DNA of 64,000 bases, from assembly GCF_001949145.1 (NCBI RefSeq), contig NW_019091426.1, positions 309,247 through 373,246 on the forward strand. The letters run 5' to 3'. Below the pieces are notes generated by a model. The model did not search any database, was not told the DNA's origin, and saw nothing but the letters and a program-made list of their open reading frames with translations. A program made the translations under genes and the position numbers. Shown in pieces: positions 34,573 through 48,600 of the stretch. Origin of the DNA: Acanthaster planci (lineage: Eukaryota > Echinodermata > Asteroidea > Valvatida > Acanthasteridae). How positions within the stretch are numbered: the stretch's first letter is position 1; the number at the start of each line of letters is the position of its first letter.

Positions 34573-37500
34573 ATGTCTTTTCTGTACTTTGCCTATGGCA
34601 GCAATCTCCTGCGGGAAAGGATCCACATCAGTAACCCGTCAGCAGTTTTCGTCGCAGCTGCCAAATTAAATGTAAGCTAGGCCCTGGTAGGGAAGCCTGT
34701 GTCATGTACATGTAACGTGTAGTGGTGTTGCTGTTTATGTTGAGGTATATTTCACTACATCTAAAGGCATGTAAGGCCTATCATCATGGAGCTATAAATA
34801 GGAATGGCTCACTGGGGGATATTTTGCAGGGGGAGAGGGGGATGGATACTCCCAGAACTGTGGTGGACGTCTGAAGTCTAGCACGGTACCTGGATGTCAA
34901 AGCCCATCAATTCTGGGTGTACAGGTGCACAGAGGAAGAAACAGACAGGTGCATGTGGGGACCCTCATTTGGGGGGGGGAGGGGTGGAGGAGGGGGCACT
35001 CAGTGGATTAGATCACTGCGTGGTCATAGTCATGGCAGACAGTCAAAACAATGGAAAGAATGTTGCCTCCTGCCTCCACTTTTCATTCTCTTCTATATTA
35101 CAATGTGGTAATGATGAGAAATAGATCAGATTTTTTTTCAAAACAAATTTGATCAAATCAAATCAGATTTTCGTAAAAAATACTTTTAAAATGCACTTAA
35201 CGCTCTATAGACATGTCATACACAGCCAACGAAACGCCGATGCTGCAGTCTGGCTAAACAATGACCATGCAGATTGACTGTCACCACGTTTATTTTTCCT
35301 CCTCTAATTTTAAGGGAGAGGGATGTGTATACTTTGGGGCACAGGCCTTGAGTAGAGGGAGGTCCTAGTATGGGGCCAATGCCAGCAAAATCTAGGTTTT
35401 GTTTGTGATGAGATACCACATTTTGGACGAATTCGTAGTTCTGTCAGATTTGGACAGCAGAAGCTTGGAGAGGGTTGGAAAAATTCCATAGAAACTTGCT
35501 GGTTGTTGTTTAGCCAGCCCAACTACAGTGCTGTAGTTCAGGGCAATGGATTGTCCCAACTGTTGTTGGAATTGATGCCATACATGTAGGTTGGGCATAA
35601 CAAGCCTATCGGTAACAGAATTCCACGCAGTATAAATATCAAATACTGTGGTTTCCTGCACGGGACTGTTTACACCGAGTGTCATAGGGCCATAACTGAT
35701 GTTCAGAATTTGGTTTGATTGTTGTCATGAATTTACAGTATGATCAGGAATTTATCAAATGATTGAAGTCATGGAGTTATCCTCTTTCATTTTTTTTTCT
35801 GTTTATGGCAGAATTACAGGTTGGGGTTCTGCATCAAACCGGAATGGAAGGAAAACTTAACACGGTGGAGAGGTGGGGCAGGGACCATTGTCAAATCAGA
35901 GGGGGACTCTGTGTGGGGCGTGGTCTGGAAACTTGACTCCACAGACCTGGAGAGTCTTGATAAGTGAGTACGACACTTTAACCTGGGAAATCCCAGCTCT
36001 GTTGTTTAGGGCATGAGAGCTAGCATTTCCCAGGTTCTTAACATGCTTAAGTTGGGCATCGTCTTTTTGCCAAGACATAATTTATGGGAGGGACTTCTTA
36101 AGAGTCAATTGGCATAGGGGTACTTTTCTTGCCTTCCGCCTCTTGTGTCTGGGATTTGAATCCCACCCAGGCAGACACGTAATTTGGTGTTTTCAGCCCC
36201 CACCTGATTCTGTGCATCCCCCAACGTACCAGGGTTTTCTGTCCAGCTGTTAAACTGACCAGTTCTGAACTACATGTACCTTCCCACCCAGGCCCCCTGG
36301 GGAGACCAGTTCATTGGTAACTGACAGGGCTACCCTGGCTTAATACACTTTTGAAAATTTGAATGAGTGAGATAAAGCCTAAACCTGTGAAATCCTTCAA
36401 AATCCATCTAAAGGAAGGAAGACCCACATAACCCAGTCACTATTACATTACATGAACCTTGTCCCTTGAAAGATTAACCCTAACCCTGGCAACTGGGAAC
36501 ATTCTTAATCCTTCAAAACCTCAGATTATCAACGTAAAATGCATTCAGCTTCAATCCTCCAAAACCACCCCAGAGGATTTTGGAGGATTGGGGATGGTTA
36601 GGGTTAAAACCTAGGCCCAATTTCACGGTGCTGCTTACCGTAAACAAAAAATTGGCGCTTACGGTAGCAGAAACGTCTTTGCGTATGCAATCCTAATTCA
36701 CAGCCGAAAAAAAGTCTTGTTACTGTGAGCGGGAAATAATTGTTTTTTGTCATAGCACATGTGTATTTTGCAATCGTCTGCTGAAAGATGTTTGCCGTAT
36801 GCTGTGCGGGATAATGGCGGCTGAAAGTGTCGAACCGAAGAAAAGATTTTCCTCGCTTATTAGTGCAATGGACATTGCTCTCTCAACCCCTTACAGTGAA
36901 GAGCGACAAACTATTGAGGGCCCTTTAATTTGAACAAAATTAACAAAGAGCGATTATTGTTTCAGGCGTAAATCTGTATCGGGCCCAAACTTGTTTTGGC
37001 AAAAATATTTCATGAGGATTTTGTCGGTCAAGGATTATGCGAGGCCTTCTTTCTTGAAAACGGCGGCGACCAATTGCCATTTTTCTCCTTCGTAAGCTTC
37101 AAATCAGCCCCTTAAACACAGAATTTCTGCACTAGCCTTTTAAAATTGTCGCTTAGAAATAGATTCTGTGCTAATGGTGCTTCGGAAGTGCAGAATTCCA
37201 CAATATGGGCCCTGTTTTTTTGGGGGGGGGCTCAGTGATTGAAACTTTCAATGTCAGGGCCTAGTCTGCGTAACCATACCTCATGTTTTCATGTTTGAGA
37301 GCCAAACTCTCACTGGTCCATTTAGCATCACACGCCTGTTACTGTTTTACTGTTCATCATATACCTTTTTATTCATCTCATGTGTAGGCAGGAGGGTGTG
37401 CATGAGGGCGTGTATCGTCGCCTAGAACACCTCCAAGTCACCGCAGCAACGAGCCAGTCCATTCTGGAGTGCATCAGTTACCAGTTCAAAGACCCCTTCT

Positions 37501-37661
37501 TCGTCAAGCCCTCGCCTTACTACCTAAAGGTGATAAAGATGGGCGCCCTACAAAATAACTTACCCGAAGAGTACCGGCGATATCTGGACTCCATCGAAGA
37601 TAACGGGTACAGTGGGCCATTACCAGTCTTTGATGAAATCATGAGGAATGTGAAGCTTTAA
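34573..37661 (+). CDS. GGCT: Gamma-glutamylcyclotransferase, copy B (3 exons, canonical motif)
   Basis: The role is as for copy A: release of 5-oxoproline from gamma-glutamyl dipeptides. Exons are 34573-34671, 35812-35963 and 37388-37661 with phases 0 and 2, giving 174 aa. Exon 1 has the standard FLYFAYGSNLLRERIHI and NPSAVF, very close to vertebrate GGCT. Exon 2 has GTIVKSEGDSVWGVVWKL. Exon 3 opens with QEGV, including the glutamate equivalent to human Glu98, and ends with FDEIMRNVKL. I place the start at 34,573; the frame is open to 34,426, but the extra residues are hydrophobic and overlap a probable splice acceptor. This copy is the likely main enzyme and is more conserved than copy A 18 kb upstream. 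Confidence 0.92.
36110..36350 (+). repeat. tRNA-derived SINE copy (GGCT-B intron 2)
   Basis: The copy has a B-box-like GGGATTTGAATCCCACC, then TTTTCAGCCCCCACCTGATTCTG and a body similar to the element at 11,968. It is diverged and inserted in sense orientation. Confidence 0.6.
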
Positions 37662-37794
37662 CCCCAGTACATCTTCCCAGATTCTTCAAACTTCACCAAG
37701 GTTTGCCTGATTTTGTTGGATTGAGGATAGTCAATTGCTGTCATTGGTTTGTCTTCGTGGTGGAGCAATTTTGAGGACCCAGGAAGGACCATTG

Positions 37795-37800
37795 AATAAA
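37795..37800 (+). terminator. Polyadenylation signal AATAAA of GGCT-B (candidate)
   Basis: This AATAAA lies 134 bases after the GGCT-B stop, a normal spacing for a short 3' UTR. Confidence 0.6.
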
Positions 37801-39662
37801 AGAAATGCCGGAGACGTAAGGTTTAACAGGTTTAACCTTTTAGTAACTTCAGGCTTTTGAGAAGAGGGGTGTCCAAAACATCCAGGGTTTTTTTCCATGA
37901 TATTTATCCCACAGTAGGTGATATACTCTAGCTAAAAATATTCTTATTTTTCAAAAATTTTAAACTCTTTTTAAAGGCTTTGATCTCAAAATTATTTATA
38001 AGAGTTTTAATGGGACCAAAAGACCAATATTTGCACACTAGCCTGTGATTTGATTTTGTTGTAGTCAAGCACTGTGGCTGGCAGTGTTATTCAAGTTCCC
38101 CAGGTGTAAGAAGCAAGTCATTAAGCCTTCTAGCTCAGCTGTGTTAACCAAGCCAGATACCACCCATCCTCATGGAGACCACTTAGGAGTTGTTTTTTTT
38201 TTCAAAACAAAGAAAATGATTCATTCCTGTTGGTTGGCAGTGTGCATGTACTGCATTGAACTTCAATGATGTGGATAATACAGCTATTGGCATCAGGGTA
38301 GAGTAATCCCGCAAGCACAGTTGGCACCATGCCAAGTTTTTCAAATGTGCTGGTTAATACTCCAGATTAGCGCTGACATCCTATGCAAGGTTCCAGCATT
38401 AATCAGCATAATCAAACAGGTGGGTGTGTGCCTACATGTACATGTAGGGTAGGGAAGGGCCTATGCATTGGCTGTCATTGGCATTCTGTTAACGGTTTAA
38501 TCGTTGAACAACTCTTGGAGATTTGCTGGACATTAAAAAAAGGACACTGTTTGATTTGGGTGAACTCTGTTGGATTCACTATTGGATACTTTTCTTTTAC
38601 CTAAGTGAAACAGGGCCCTCCTGCATTTCTCAAACAGGCTGTTTTGAAAACCAAGTTTTACAGAGAAGTGCTGTGAATAACAGCATGCATATTGGAATTC
38701 GAAATGAGGTTTTTTTTTTAAAGTAGTGGGCTACTGTAGGGCAATGCTGTTTGAAGGCAAAAGAGTGCATCCTCTCTTTGAGAAATATCATTGGCTATCG
38801 ATTTTTTAAAAGTGATATGAAATAAGCAAGCACAAGTTTAAACTGTGCAATACATTCCACAAAGTTGTAGATTTATATTCACTTTTGATTCATCATATTT
38901 TGGACATGATAATGTATATAAATTCAAAAGGGCATTTTACTATGCTCTTCTCTTTGGTGTTCCAATTTTATTAAATTATCAACTCTATTTGAAGTCTATT
39001 GAAAACTTGTGTGTGTTTTTGAGATCTTTAAAGTGATATATGGTAGAACTTGCTGATATCGTTGAAACTGTTCAAAAGGTGTTCCACTACAGTCCCTGCC
39101 AACAAACAGCTATCATGCTTATACACATCAGCAACAGTGAGCCAACATTTCCATTGCTGTTTTTCAGAGGTGGGATTTTTCCAGATTCGAATTGCATCCT
39201 GGGCATTTGTTGTTTCAATGAAACTCCCCGAAAATATTTATGTAAACAACTTCAAATATTTGACTTAATTTATTGAAATACTGTGATATAATTATGCATT
39301 ACATTGTTATTGAAATCTGAGGCAATGTGAATTTTACACACACACCAACTGCCCCAAACTGTACACGTCAGTTTTTAAAAACAGACTATAAACAACTGTT
39401 TCCATGTACAGATCATCTGGAATAATCCTGGAAGATTCAGAGTTAACTGGACGGATTTGAGCAAGTCATATTCTTTCCTAATAATTCACAATAAAAACAT
39501 ATTTACAATATATGCCAATTTACAAAACCCCTGATCTTGTGATCAAGGGAATATTTACAACTGTAAAGTTTCTGCAGACGACCCCAACCAGACACAAAAC
39601 AATAGTAGAATTTGGGGAGCCTATTACACAGTGTTCATTCTGTGATGCTGAGATTGCAAGTT
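37801..39662. other. Convergent intergenic interval GGCT-B / TSNAXIP1, no gene seen
   Basis: This AT-rich interval lies between two convergent 3' ends. On the minus strand an AATAAA (plus-strand TTTATT at 39,269-39,274) could serve TSNAXIP1, giving a 3' UTR of about 390 bases. No exon or RNA gene was recognised. Confidence 0.5.
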
Positions 39663-42600
39663 CTATAACTCAGAGCTGTTAAGCAACCCAATCCGTCTCA
39701 CGCCAGCCTTCAACAGCCGCTGCAGAACTGTCTCCAAGGGTTGGGGCGTGGCCGTTGAAAGCTGGTCGCTGGGTACATCGAAGGCACGGGCCAAGTAGTC
39801 GATCATGTGGGTCTTGTCTATCTCTGCGTCCACTACGTTGATGGCCATTCGCAGCTCGGGTAGTGGAACCTCCCTATGAAAAGACAGGAAATGTACTGTG
39901 GCAATGTTGGACACAAATGGTTGATCTACTCGATCACCCAATGGGTCTGCGTGATTGGTTGATCTTGTATGAAATCTCCAACTTTACTTCCCTTTTTCGA
40001 AGCAACTAATCGCGCAAAGATCGAGTGACTGCGCGTATTGACTGGTCACACTCAACAGCAACACACTGCTGAAGTATGGAGGAGTCCACAGGTCCAAATC
40101 TAGAGTTACTTTGAGCTTGTCTTGCCCCCCCCCCAAAAAATATTGGAGGCCGACTCCCCCTCAAGGGGGGCCAAGACGAAATGGTCACACCCTGGCTGTA
40201 TTAACGTGCTTTGTGTTGCAGACGTACTTTCTTCGGTGTCAAGCACACTGCATCCCAAAAAATATTGGAGGCCGACCAAATTGCTTGGGACATGGTTGGA
40301 ATAATGCCTGTTCATTTCAACATGTCCTGTTTCAACCATAGCATGCCGAAAATTACTAAAAGTACTTTTGAGTTCTGCGAACTCCCTGAGGCACTGCAAT
40401 ATTTCAAAAAAGTATGACAGAAAAGAGTGATGGACTCCAGCGCTAGTAATATTCTTGGTAACTTCAGACTGGTGACCCAGCTTAAGTCTATGCATTACTT
40501 ACTCTCTGTCTCCAAGCTCCATCTTGATCTGCTCCACATATTTCTGGCGCTCCGCCTTGTCCTGTTGCCGGATCAAATTGATGAATGGACGGGCACCGCC
40601 ATCTTCATCCTTGTAAAAATAAATGAGACAATTGGATCACTCATCACTTATAGTGTGAGTGATGAGTCCTGGCATAGTGGCGATGGTGTCAGGGCAAAGC
40701 AGCAGGATCATGGTGCTTATGTTCCCGGGTAAGACACTTTATCATGATTGAGTTCACTTGAGTTCAATGGGTACCAGTGAAGGTCAGGAATAGATCACGT
40801 TGATCTAAAGTGCTTCATCAAATCTGATCTATTGACCTGATGACTGGGGTTGGTCAAATAATTAATTGCTTTGATACATTTTGCAAATATTGACACATAA
40901 CACCGTAAGAAAAATTAAGTAGAACCTTTGATAATGCGAGTGCTACATTTAGGTGACTACTGTAAATTCTTTTTGTCAATAAGCCATTTGCGAGTTAAAT
41001 TTGCATAAAATCTGGTACACTGAGTTATCTGATTGCAAATGAACGTAACATTTTGAATTCCTCAGACAAAAGACACTATTGCTATACCTCGTGATTCGGG
41101 GCAAGGTTTTGCTTAGCAACCACCATCTCTGGAATGGACTGGTTCCTTTGTGCCCTTCTTATCCATTGAGAACAGTGAATTGTTACAAGGCGTCTCTTAT
41201 GTAACGAAGCAAAAGCTTGCCCCGAATCACGAGGTATAGCAACAGTGGCTATAGTATGAAGACGTCCAATTGTTATGTTCACGTGAATTTAAAGAACTCA
41301 GTGTACCAGATTATTCAAATTTAACTCACAAACGGCTTATTTCTTGAGCCCTCGATTAAAAATTCTTCCATGAAACATTGCTTTGCAAAAACAGGCCACC
41401 AACTAATATGCTTTGTGATGTATATTGCTCAAGACTGGTTATCAGCTACTTCTTGCTCAACATAAATCTGCTGAGAAACATCTCACTACTGGGCCCCCAC
41501 TAAATTTGGGTCCTTCGTGTGAAATATACTGACAGAATATGACATTTAAACAACTTGAATGAGGAATCGGCACCAACCTCCAAGAAGAGCTCCTGGTATT
41601 TTAACATCTCGGCACCCTCTTCTGGTTTCAGGTCGTCGATCAAGACTGTCATCAGAGCCTCAAAGTTCTCATCTGGCTTCACAGTGAACACCTCTCTCAA
41701 AGCCTTCTCAAAGTTCTCTTGGGATATCACCTGGATGGTGGTCACCTCGGGTGTCTCTGCTTTTTCGTTTTCCTGGAGAAGGTAAATGGTTTATTTCTGT
41801 TACATTGACAAATTGAAAGGCATTTTCAATACGTCTGTCCTCTCAAGGTCGACAACAAGTACTTTGGCTGCATCCGAATCTGTTGTCTAGAGCTAGGTCT
41901 AGGTCTTCACTCCATTGGAAATACACGGAGACACACAGACAATACATGTAGCCGTAGCTCTTGAAGCCTATTTTGGACACAGCCCACGTTTGTTCTTACT
42001 GACATAAATACACTGTTCACAATACATGTACACAATAGCACAATTTCCACCCTTCAAAAGCCTTCAGCTGAAGGGTTAAAAAGAAACCTCTTAACTGGTT
42101 AATAAACTTTCTGCTCTGACGGGAGAAACTGAGTGCACATGAAGTGCTGCAGAGTTTGGCTGACAGTCCAAACTGCTTGCCCTGAATTACTGCACAAGTC
42201 AGTCTGAAGTGCTGATGAGGGAAGCACAATCTACAGATTTATTTATGACTTCAAAGGGATCTGCTGAATATGTCATAACTTTACAGGTGAAAGTGAAGAG
42301 GTTAATAGCCTTGAAGTCTTCTGAAGGGCCACAGACTAGAGGGGATTTATTGTTTCATATATAAGCATAGCTGCCATGAAACTTAATTCATTTAATCTGA
42401 CGACTTTGAAATCTGTTCAGGCTGGTGGAAAGTTTTTCAACCGAGTTCATGCCCCCCCCGCCGGCACACGCGTGAAGACCATGCATTCCAAGAGAAAATG
42501 TCCTCACATGCTCGGTGCGTCCCACGCCAAAGGCACATGGACCTGCGCATGCAGGAGGTGCGTTCTCAGTTGACAACTGTAATTTCCATGTGAAATCACG

Positions 42601-45600
42601 CCCTCTCCTGTTCTCGCTCTCGGAGGATCAAGAAAACCTACCTCTGTAGGTGACTCCTCCCCTTCTTGCGTCTCTGGTGCTGGTTCCGTTTCTGCCGGCG
42701 CTGGTGTCGCCGATTGGACCTCGATGGTCTCTGATGCCTTGTTGAGTGCTTCCATTAACCGTTCCAACATCTCCATCTGTTGACTGTAAACCTGCTCATT
42801 CACCTGCAACGAGAAACAATTGGCAAAAAAGGAGTTCCCAAAATCTTGGTTATTCGGCCAAACCTGTGTGACACCACCTGACTAATTTGAATTACAAAGC
42901 AACGTGAGCTTTCATTGCGGCATAGTGCACCACCAAGTGGTTCCCTTCAACGAGCCATCAGTTTTGCAAATTCCCAATCAACATCATACAATTACTACCA
43001 AACAGTACATTTTGTGTTAATCACTCATGAACAATGCACTTGTGAGCCTTTATAAAGACATTCATTTAATTCACCTCTATTTATATACGCATAAATTATA
43101 AAAATTAAAACAGTGCCCAGTCCTCATCAGAAGAAATGCCGTCAACATTGACCCTTTTCCTGCTGCAAAAAAGGCTATTTTGTGCTAACATCTTAACAGT
43201 GCATTGCTACTGAAAATCTCTCCAATTGTTAGAGTTATTAGCCAAAGCAGGAGCTCAGAGCTGAATTTGCCACCTACCTCATCTTGCAGTACTTGGGAGA
43301 AGAGCTCACACATGGCCTCCTCATCTTTGTATCTCTCGCAGGCATCGTGGAGGTTGTACGCCTTCTCCGCGATCATTTTCTTGTCTCGGTACCTTTCGTC
43401 CAGAAACCGGGCGACAAAGGTATCCATTGGTTCCGGGGGACCACTCTCCTTCTGCGGAAAAAAAATGCCAAATTTGCCTTGGGTCGGTTTTTCATGTTTT
43501 GTTATTCACCGAAGGAATTTCAGATAAAGCATTAACGGAATTAAACCAGCCATGAGGGCGAGCACAATTATTTGTGAAACTGTTAAAGCACACTCCATGG
43601 AAACGTGTATGTTACTTTTTTATGTTCCTTTGACCCTTTACTGCAGACTTCCAAAATAACTTGATCTCTCAAGAGACACCAGCTCCACATGCCTATGGAC
43701 ACTGTGTAGGTACTGTCCCTGACACTTGACTATCTACTCACAAGGATTAAGGAAAAAGGGAAGGAGTACTGTGCACTGGTCTCTGCACTAGCTTAAGTGA
43801 ATGGAGCAGAGTACATAACACCACTTTTCAACTGAATGTGCACAAAATACATACAGTCTGCACGAGAGGAGAGATTCTGTGCACAAATTCAGGGCAGGAA
43901 CAATGTCCCCAGCAGCGTTCTGCAATTTTCCACTTAGTTATTCATTAGTCAACACAGTAAGTTTTCAGATCTCACACATTACAAGCCAACATCTGCACTG
44001 TGCAGGATATCACGGGTATGAGAGCGATAAATTTGACATAAATTGCATACCTCCGACTCCTGTTTAGTCTTGGCCTTCCATATCTCCTTGATGAGTTCCA
44101 ACGCTTCGCCCTTTGTGTATTCTCTGTTCCTCACTTTAATGTCCGTCTGCAAGTAGAAGGGTACATCCTCTCCAAATCCCTGCAAGGAAACAAAAAGCGT
44201 GAAGTCTTGAATTGATGAAAAGATTATCTAAGATTCAATCAGCTCAAAATTTAGAACGTTGCCAACTAAAATCCAAAAAGACCGTCTTCTATCCAGTAGA
44301 AGTGTAGGCTTCCATCTGTGCTTGATGTCAGGCAAATTTGAGAAAAGATCCAAATTGGGAGGGGAAAAAAATCCCGGAAAGAAAACGCCAGCTGAAAGGC
44401 TGTAATAATAAAAAACTTGAACTTTTCAGCTAAAAAGGCATGTTCTCTTTCTCAAATAACTACATTTACTATGTGAATCTTGCAATGAATTCTTTGTGAA
44501 TCCTAAAGAGTTCTTAGTGCAAGATGCAAAAAGTGGCAAATCCTGAATTATTAGCATATGTATGTATTCAGAAATGAGTAAAACAAAAGAATCATGATAT
44601 CAGTAAGAAATCCTAATATATCGCAGCTTGGAAGACCTCTGCTGATATCCCCTCACCCTGGGCTCAAAGAAGGCCAGGCCCTCCCCGTCTCCTGCCAGCT
44701 CCTTCAGCAGAAGCTCCACCTTGTAGTCACTGCTCTTGTCCTTGGAGATGGCCTGCCATCTCTCTCCGCCTCCTTCCATGAGATCGGCACAGCGATCCCA
44801 GTCAGGCCTGCGAGCAACAAAAGGTTTGGATATTGAAGACGCCAGCACTTGAGTAGGATCAAAATCTTGTGAAACTTTTAAGCCACCTCAACAATCTCTG
44901 GTGTTTTGTACCCCTCATATTTAAAAAAATCTCATTTCCAAAACTCTAAAAGAAATATTCTTAGTACATCAGAAATATAAATAGCATTGTTAAGAATTTA
45001 GGATTAGTACGGTATTGATAGTAAAGTTAGAAACCATGAGTTTTGAGTTCAGTACCTTGGTGTCGCTGATCGTTTTAGGACCTCCAGCTCTGAATAGAAC
45101 TCATCCCTTTGTGTTACCACTTGCTTGTTAACCTCTAGCAGTGTGCTGAAAGAAAACCATCAAAACGACGACAAATTCTAAGTCGATGCATCTTTTAGGA
45201 GGTTGTAATTTATTATTTGAAATGCCTGGCAAGACTTGGATCAGACATCAAATGCTCATATTCAGAACACAAATGTCCAAACGTGCAAGTAAAAAATCTA
45301 AAAATCATATCTCAATGACGAATAAATGTCAAATTGTGGTCAAACAGATTGCTAGTCCCGAAATGAAAGATTCACCTCCATCGACTTCCACTCTTGTTTA
45401 ACACATTCCAGTGCCATGCAGTAATGTCTGTGCATAAGACTACAGATTTGGGGTAACGATTAAATGTACGTGTCTCCGACAAGTAAAAAAAGGCTGCACA
45501 GTTATTCAGATGACTCACTCATGTTCTGACATCAGGACTTCATGGTCGTTCTTCAGCTGAGCCAGTTCTTCTTGTAATTTCTGTCAGACATAAAATAAAA

Positions 45601-48600
45601 GCTGTTAAAAAGTAAGGGTTGGTAGATGTATGAACCTGTATCTTTCTTAATTATATGCACCAATCGTAATGTCTGGATTATTTCATACCACAAAAAGGCG
45701 AAGACAAAGAGGAAAATAAAAACTTCCGCGTAGAAAAATTCTACAAGCAGCTGACCACGGATGCAAGTCCCAGCTAACCAGGCTTATAAACCTTGCCACA
45801 CTCTTGAACAGCCTTGGGTAAAGGGTGCTTACTGACTTACAACTGTTAAGACCAAATCCTAGTATTAACTAAAACACACCACAGAGAAAACAAAATTAAC
45901 GGTCTGAGAAATTGAACAGCCTTGGGTAAAGGGTGCTTACTGACTTACAACTGTTAAGACCAAATCCTAATTTAACTAAAACACACCCCAGAGAAAACAA
46001 AATTAACGGTCTGAGAAATTGAACAGCCTTGGGTAAAGGGTGCTTACTGACTTACAACTGTTAAGACCAAATCCTAATTTAACTAAAACACACCACAGAG
46101 AAAACAAAATGAACAGTGAGAGAAATCCAGCAAATACAATCATCCTCAGCAGGTCTGGTTTTTCAGTTGCCGATGTGCTTGCCAAGCAGATTGCAGTGTC
46201 ATTTTAATTATCCTAGCCGGGGGCCACTGGGGTCATGTATTGCTCACAAAGGGACATACAGAATTTCTTTTTCAATCCACAAATTTATACAAATTGGGGA
46301 AAAATACATGTAGCTAGGATGGGCGGATGCAGCTCTTGGAGCCTTCCTGATGCAAATTGCCGTTACCTCATGTTGTACTTTGAGTCCCTCAAAGTCCCTC
46401 CTGGGCACCACATCTCCGTAATTGGCGATCATCTCAGTCAGACGCTGGGTGGCATCTGTCAAGTCTTCTCTTGCTTTTCTGAAAGAGGAGACAATGAAAT
46501 TTTTGATTTGAGTCAGACAAAAACCCGTGGTTGACGTTTTGCAGCTTATCAGTATGAGTTAAACACTAAACAGTACTCAGAGTTCTAAATCCATGGACTA
46601 TAAGTTAGCTTTTATAAACTACATCAGCCAATCTGATTTTTTTTGCTGGAGATTAAATGACAGAAGTCAAATTAGCAAATCACGAACATGGGATGAAAGT
46701 AACCTCTAAAGCAATAAAAAATGAGAACCCTCAATCCAAATTCAAACTTTCTGAAAGTAAGAGACTCCAGAAAAAGTTTGACAATGGTCAACCAGGCTCT
46801 GCTACACTGCACAACAGGAGTCAGTGCCAGACTAGTTAAAACTCATGTCTCAAACCCCCCCCCTCCAAAAAAAGATTACTTTCTTGAATAAAAATTTGGA
46901 CTGTTCTGTGAAGCCGGGCTTTCTTTCATTCACTTCCGACCCTGACCTTAATGCAATCTTGAGTTTGACTGGGTCCTCCTTGATCTCCGCCTGGTTGCCC
47001 TGGCCTTGAGCCTTCTGGTAGTCTTCTTGTTGGTAGCGCAGATCGTTGATATCTGACACCAGCAGCTTACGAGCGTCACACTCGTTACGGTATTTGTAGT
47101 ATTCTGCTGCGACCTCTTCTTGCAACTTAAGCGAACAAATCACAAATACGTTCATTTTCAATGAACCTACATACAATTTTCTGCAGAACTGAGCGATGCC
47201 AACAATTTGTCGATGTTATTAATGTATAAATCACTGCATGGTAATCAAGTGTTATCCTCTAACAAAAGAATATGTGCTGACCATCACTGCAATTCTTGTA
47301 TGTCAAGAAGCTGTAAATTTATATCTTGTCATGGTCAGTTGCCCTGTTTAAATCCTTTACCAGAGTTGATCCCACCAACTGACCCCACCCATCCACAAGC
47401 TCAGGGGTCGAGTGGTTAAGACATCATCACTAGTGGGTGAAAAGTCATGTGTTCGAATCCAAACTGTGAATTTTTTCTTACAAGCTCTTAGAAAGCACTG
47501 ACCTCACAGTGCTTGTTAAATTATGTAGGTTTCAATACACCATAATTTTTTGTACTGCGTGCACTGACTGTTGATTGTAAGTGCCAAATCTCATGGTTGG
47601 CAGAGCCAAATCATTAGTCTCCATTCCAGCAGTTGTAGATGCCAATAGATGAATGTTCAGATGACATACCTTATCTATTTGCATCTGTAGAGACACCTCA
47701 TGCTGCTTCATGGCATCTATCTTCTCCTGCAATATCTTCTTTTCTTTCTTTAAGTCCAGCATCTCCTGCCTCTCTTCATCTCTAAGAGCCATCACCTTCT
47801 GGTCGCATTGCTCCGAAACTGTCACCAACATGGACTGAAAAAAAAACAACAAAATTTCCAATCTTGGTAACTCAAATCTGCAAGAAATTGAACAGGTGGT
47901 TTTCTTCAATGCAACACACATGCATTCACTTTTCGTACTAATCCAACTTTGAAGACAAAATTGTGAAGTTTAGACACAGCCTTTTTGTTAAATACTGCCA
48001 CAATGCTCTTCAATTGGTCAATTTGTCACTTAAATAGGATTGTCAGTACTTGACAATGTGTATCCTTGGATGTCAAACTTGTCATTTATCCATATTTTTT
48101 AATTTTGAGGAAAGTGAGTAATCTGTTGGCAAGAAGCCAAGACCATTTTGAACATACCTTAAGCGGTTCCAATTCCCTGATCTGCTCTCGCTGGTGAGAC
48201 AGCATCATTTCATATTCCGTCTTGATGGACGATAGGAGGGGCTTGTAGGTCTTGAAATCCTCTATCAGATATTCAAAAACCTCACGATATGCCTACAATT
48301 CAAGTGGAAATATGCACACATGTGTTTAATATTCAATAAACTGAAACTTGGCCTTATTTCACAGAGCTGCAAAGCTGAAAATTCATGGGCTGAGAATTTT
48401 TCAGCGGCAGACCGGTCATGAGCAGTGCAAATGGCACGCCATTTTGGTGGGTAACCGCTCCCCCTCTCTGCCTACCTGTAACCTAAGTTCACTGGGGCCT
48501 TCCTTGTTCCCATCGAGATTCCGTAATTCCTTCTTCAGGAACATCTCCAGCTGCTCTAGGAATCGTGGCTTGGGGATGACGGATCGCTGGGGGTTCTCGG

